NCBI GenBank assembly: GCA_022567155.1
Contig: JADFHN010000006.1
Location: 17,753 to 81,752, forward strand
Source of the DNA: Bacteroidota bacterium
Lineage (GTDB): Bacteria; Bacteroidota; Bacteroidia; Cytophagales; Cyclobacteriaceae
Reading direction: 5' to 3'
Length of the DNA stretch: 64,000 nucleotides
In this document: piece after piece, positions 61,853-64,000 of the stretch
Position numbering within the stretch: the first letter of the stretch is position 1
How the letters are laid out: each line of letters starts with the position of its first letter
Position numbers and translations under genes: made by a program
The notes under the pieces: generated by a model
Database searches by the model: none
The model's input: only the letters and a program-made list of their open reading frames with translations
Told to the model about the DNA's origin: nothing

Positions 61853-61876
61853 TTAGCATCCCGTGCGGGATGCTAA
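61853..61876. repeat. Perfect 24-bp REP-like palindrome
   Basis: TTAGCATCCCG-TG-CGGGATGCTAA (an 11-bp stem with 2-base loop) lies between the LpxO-like gene and the truncated SoxC. Such tips accompany RAYT/REP elements. It lies 69 bp from the point where SoxC is cut off. Confidence 0.7.
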
Positions 61877-61944
61877 CATCCAATTGTGTAACCCTATTTT
61901 GGTTTTCCTCTACAATTATTTTAACGTATTCTTTAGCTATTTCT

Positions 61945-62394
61945 TTATAAGTAGCCTTCGGCGCCATTTCCCGAACATTCTATAAAACAAATAACCGATT
62001 GCGAAGGAAATCGTTTGAGATCGTTGAGTGTAAATTTAAGCGGTTTGTCAACCATACCATGTATCAATAGTTCATACGTTTCCGGGTTTATATCTGGTAT
62101 GCCGGCATGGTGCCGTTCAAAATTCAGATCTGAAGGCGTAATGATCCCATATGTTTTTTCAAGAGGTGTCATGGTCCATCCAGAGAGCTCGCCTTTATAC
62201 ACATATCTCCCGGATTTTTCATAGGGCGAACGTTCACCGACAGGACCCGGTAACTTTTCGGGTACGTTGGCCCTGTCAGGGATGTCGAAAAAACCGGGTA
62301 ACTGAAACGCATGAGAAGCTGTATGTATAAAACCGGCTCTAAATCCTACCGCAGTTCCTTTTAAAAGGTTTCTTCGGGAGATGATGTGACTCAT
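61945..62394 (-). pseudogene. Truncated sulfite dehydrogenase SoxC-like protein (N-terminal third)
   Basis: 149 residues. A Tat signal ('SRRNLLKG', R7/R8) is followed by the SoxC/sulfite-oxidase N-terminal fold ('LNFERHHAGIPDINPETYEL', 'LIHGMVDKPLKFTLNDLKRFP'). The molybdopterin-coordinating Cys140 is in 'VICFIECSGNG'. Then it ends abruptly after 'AEGYL' at a stop. SoxC is normally ~430 residues, so the dimerisation and remaining Mo-cofactor parts are gone; no frame continues them. The gene is broken at or near a palindromic element. Molybdenum enzymes need this C-terminal part, so it is probably non-functional. Confidence 0.8.
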
Positions 62395-62526
62395 AATGTA
62401 TAAAATAACAATCTTATTTTATATAAGTGTCTTACCTCCAAATTTGTTCATTTTGAGGTAAAATTAAGTCACATCCAAAAGTTACACCAGTGATACGGTT
62501 AGAACAGCATAGAACATCTGTGCGGA

Positions 62527-64000
62527 TCAGATATCCGTCTGACGGATCAGGGCATTCCGGTAAAATGAAAATATTCTGGACTTTGACACAAGCCCCAGGT
62601 ATTTTCCGTTTTTGTTTACCACTGGCAGGTTCCAGGCTCCGGTTTTTTCAAATTTATCAATCACCTCTTTCATACTTTCCCCATTATAAACTTTATCCGG
62701 GGAACGGGTCATCAACTCTTGTACCGTCAATGTTTCGTATTGTGATGTGTCGAACATAAGACTACGCACATCATTCAATAAAATAATACCCTGAAATTTT
62801 TGATTCTCGTCCACCACGGGAAAAATGTTTCGTTTAGATTGAATAATGGCTTGCACAAGGTCTTTCAACTTATCGTCAGGTTTCAGCGTCAGGAGGTCTG
62901 TTTCCAGCACTTTTTTTAAGGAAAATGTTTTCAGCAGCTTCTGATCATACAGTGACGTATCTTCATCTTCATCACCGTATTTTATATCTGAGAGTTTACG
63001 GTTATACGTCAGCACAATATCGGATGAGGTAATGATCCCGAGTATTTTAGAATCGGGAGATTCCCCGACCACCAATGCTTCATCCATAAAATTGTCGGTC
63101 ATCAGTTTATTGGCTTTATCCAAATTGTCTTCAGGAGAAACCACAGGGATTTGTGTGTACATAAGGTCTTTGGAAGTTTTTATTTTACTTTCCGGATCCT
63201 GTAAAACGTGATTAATGTCATCAATGTTAAACCCCCCAAGCAGTTTGTTGTTCTCATCTACTACCGGAAATATCCGTTGTCTGCTGCGATCTACCACGGA
63301 CAGAATTTCCTGAATAGTCCAGTCGGCCTTTATTATTGAAAATTTTCGTGTCTTACGGTAGCAGTCTTTCACCTGTGTAACATCAATAATATCCGGTGCA
63401 TACCTGCCGAAATGTGCCTGTGAATAGTTTGGATTGGGAACCTGACTTTTGTAAATAGAACTTTTACGGGAAATAAAATAGGCGATGGTGCACACCCACA
63501 TGGAGGGTAGGAGAAGCTCGTAGTTGCCGGTAAGTTCGCTCACCATAATAATGGTAGAAAGTGGCGTGTTTGCCACAGCGGCAAAAAAACCGGCCATACC
63601 TACAATGGTAAATGACGTTGGATTGTTTAAGATGCCGGGAATGACCTTGTCAAAAAACATCCCGACAGATGTTCCGATAGTTCCGCCAATTACCATTGAC
63701 GGTCCGAACACACCGGCGCTGCCTCCCGAACTTATCGAAAATGATGTGGTTAGCATTTTACCGAACCCGATAATCAGCAAGATACCAATTCCAAGATTGG
63801 CTGTACCGTTAGAGAATATCTCCTGCAAAATCCCGTACCCCCCACCCATAACATCGACTACGTATTTACGGTCATTCAGCAAAGTTATAACCGTAAGCCC
63901 GAGTGCACCCGTCAGGAATCCACCGATAGCCGGTTTTAGAATTTTGTTGACTTTTATTTTGTTGAAAAGCGTTCGTATGCCGTAAAAAATTTTCACAAAT
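62527..64000 (-). CDS. CLC chloride channel/transporter with four CBS domains (5' end outside window)
   Basis: The visible part is the C-terminal ~490 residues; the frame is open to the window edge (the GTG at 63996 is not a real start). 'ISSGGSAGVFGPSMVIGG' is the CLC selectivity/gating segment (GxFxP), followed by 'FFAAVANTPLSTIIMVSELTG'. After the membrane part come four CBS modules (~215-265, ~275-340, ~355-425, ~430-480), that is two Bateman domains, each ending in 'FPVVDEN'- or 'LPVVNKNG'-like strands. CBS domains bind adenine nucleotides and may gate transport. Two Bateman modules on one CLC is more than the usual single pair. Confidence 0.93.
   Translation of the reverse strand, partial: FVKIFYGIRTLFNKIKVNKILKPAIGGFLTGALGLTVITLLNDRKYVVDVMGGGYGILQEIFSNGTANLGIGILLIIGFGKMLTTSFSISSGGSAGVFGPSMVIGGTIGTSVGMFFDKVIPGILNNPTSFTIVGMAGFFAAVANTPLSTIIMVSELTGNYELLLPSMWVCTIAYFISRKSSIYKSQVPNPNYSQAHFGRYAPDIIDVTQVKDCYRKTRKFSIIKADWTIQEILSVVDRSRQRIFPVVDENNKLLGGFNIDDINHVLQDPESKIKTSKDLMYTQIPVVSPEDNLDKANKLMTDNFMDEALVVGESPDSKILGIITSSDIVLTYNRKLSDIKYGDEDEDTSLYDQKLLKTFSLKKVLETDLLTLKPDDKLKDLVQAIIQSKRNIFPVVDENQKFQGIILLNDVRSLMFDTSQYETLTVQELMTRSPDKVYNGESMKEVIDKFEKTGAWNLPVVNKNGKYLGLVSKSRIFSFYRNALIRQTDI

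Noticed and set aside
1..64000. CRISPR arrays and cas genes
   Set aside because: No regularly spaced repeat series of the right length was seen; the repeats at 14.1-15.2 kb are irregularly spaced and no cas-like protein is present.

Overview
This window comes from a member of the phylum Bacteroidota. The evidence is the content: C-terminal FlgD-like/'YPNPF' tails of secreted surface proteins, a GldM-like domain protein, LytTR two-component pairs, an ExbB/ExbD/ExbD set, a very long TamB next to TsaD, fused alpha/beta E1 ketoacid dehydrogenase, MacB/FtsX-type permease pairs, and TAnnTTTG-type -7 promoter boxes. Shine-Dalgarno sequences are mostly absent, and TTG/GTG starts are frequent. I cannot place it below phylum with confidence. 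Nearly all genes look chromosomal and housekeeping or envelope related. There is one intact insertion sequence and no CRISPR array, prophage or plasmid backbone.

Layout. 1-5.6 kb is a decaying zone: the 3' end of a large secreted protein (probably a C25 peptidase-type surface protein), a YceI-like gene broken by an in-frame TAG and a palindrome-rich insertion, an intradiol-dioxygenase-like secreted protein, a stand-alone GldM-C-terminal-like protein, and a LytTR two-component pair whose kinase has an in-frame TGA exactly in its conserved QLxPHFLFN motif. 5.6-14.1 kb is a carbohydrate storage block (FbaA aldolase, secreted GH13 amylase, GlgB, GH57/DUF3536, FRG-domain protein). 14.1-15.25 kb is a repeat-dense spacer with a GIY-YIG gene in the middle. 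15.25-23.05 kb holds ruvC and, diverging from it with 2 bp between the start codons, a tight run of envelope-glycan genes (flippase-like, two GT2 transferases, polysaccharide deacetylase) with a SpoIIE-type phosphatase, then TatD and asparaginase. tRNA-Ser(GGA) and an IS30 element follow. 24.4-26.8 kb is an ExbB/ExbD energiser operon. 26.8-35.7 kb carries an MFS permease, an HsdR_N-like nuclease, alanine dehydrogenase, fused E1, a lipoprotein, a LuxE-like ligase and a desaturase. 35.7-45.2 kb carries an atypical NtrC-like regulator, rnpB, DUF2279, TamB, then TsaD, a thioesterase and SmpB. 46.2-57 kb contains HNH and a complete sigma-54 module. 57-64 kb holds a VOC protein, a four-gene lipid-modification-like operon, a truncated SoxC and a four-CBS CLC channel cut by the window edge.

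How the genes fit together. The strongest systems reading is at 46.8-57 kb. An NtrY-like kinase and a sigma-54 activator are transcribed away from a HlyD/LolD-like ATPase/two-FtsX-permease set. Directly upstream of the HlyD gene is a near-consensus -24/-12 (TGGCAC...GGC) promoter preceded by three inverted repeats, so the activator probably switches on the exporter. The most open-ended candidate is the four-gene operon at 58.4-61.8 kb (LpxO-like hydroxylase, CPBP membrane protease-like protein, epimerase, SDR). It looks like a membrane-lipid tailoring cassette whose substrate is unknown. Several genes show disabling or unusual residues (two in-frame stops, a D-to-N change at the E1 TPP motif, a degraded GAFTGA loop), which deserve read-level verification.
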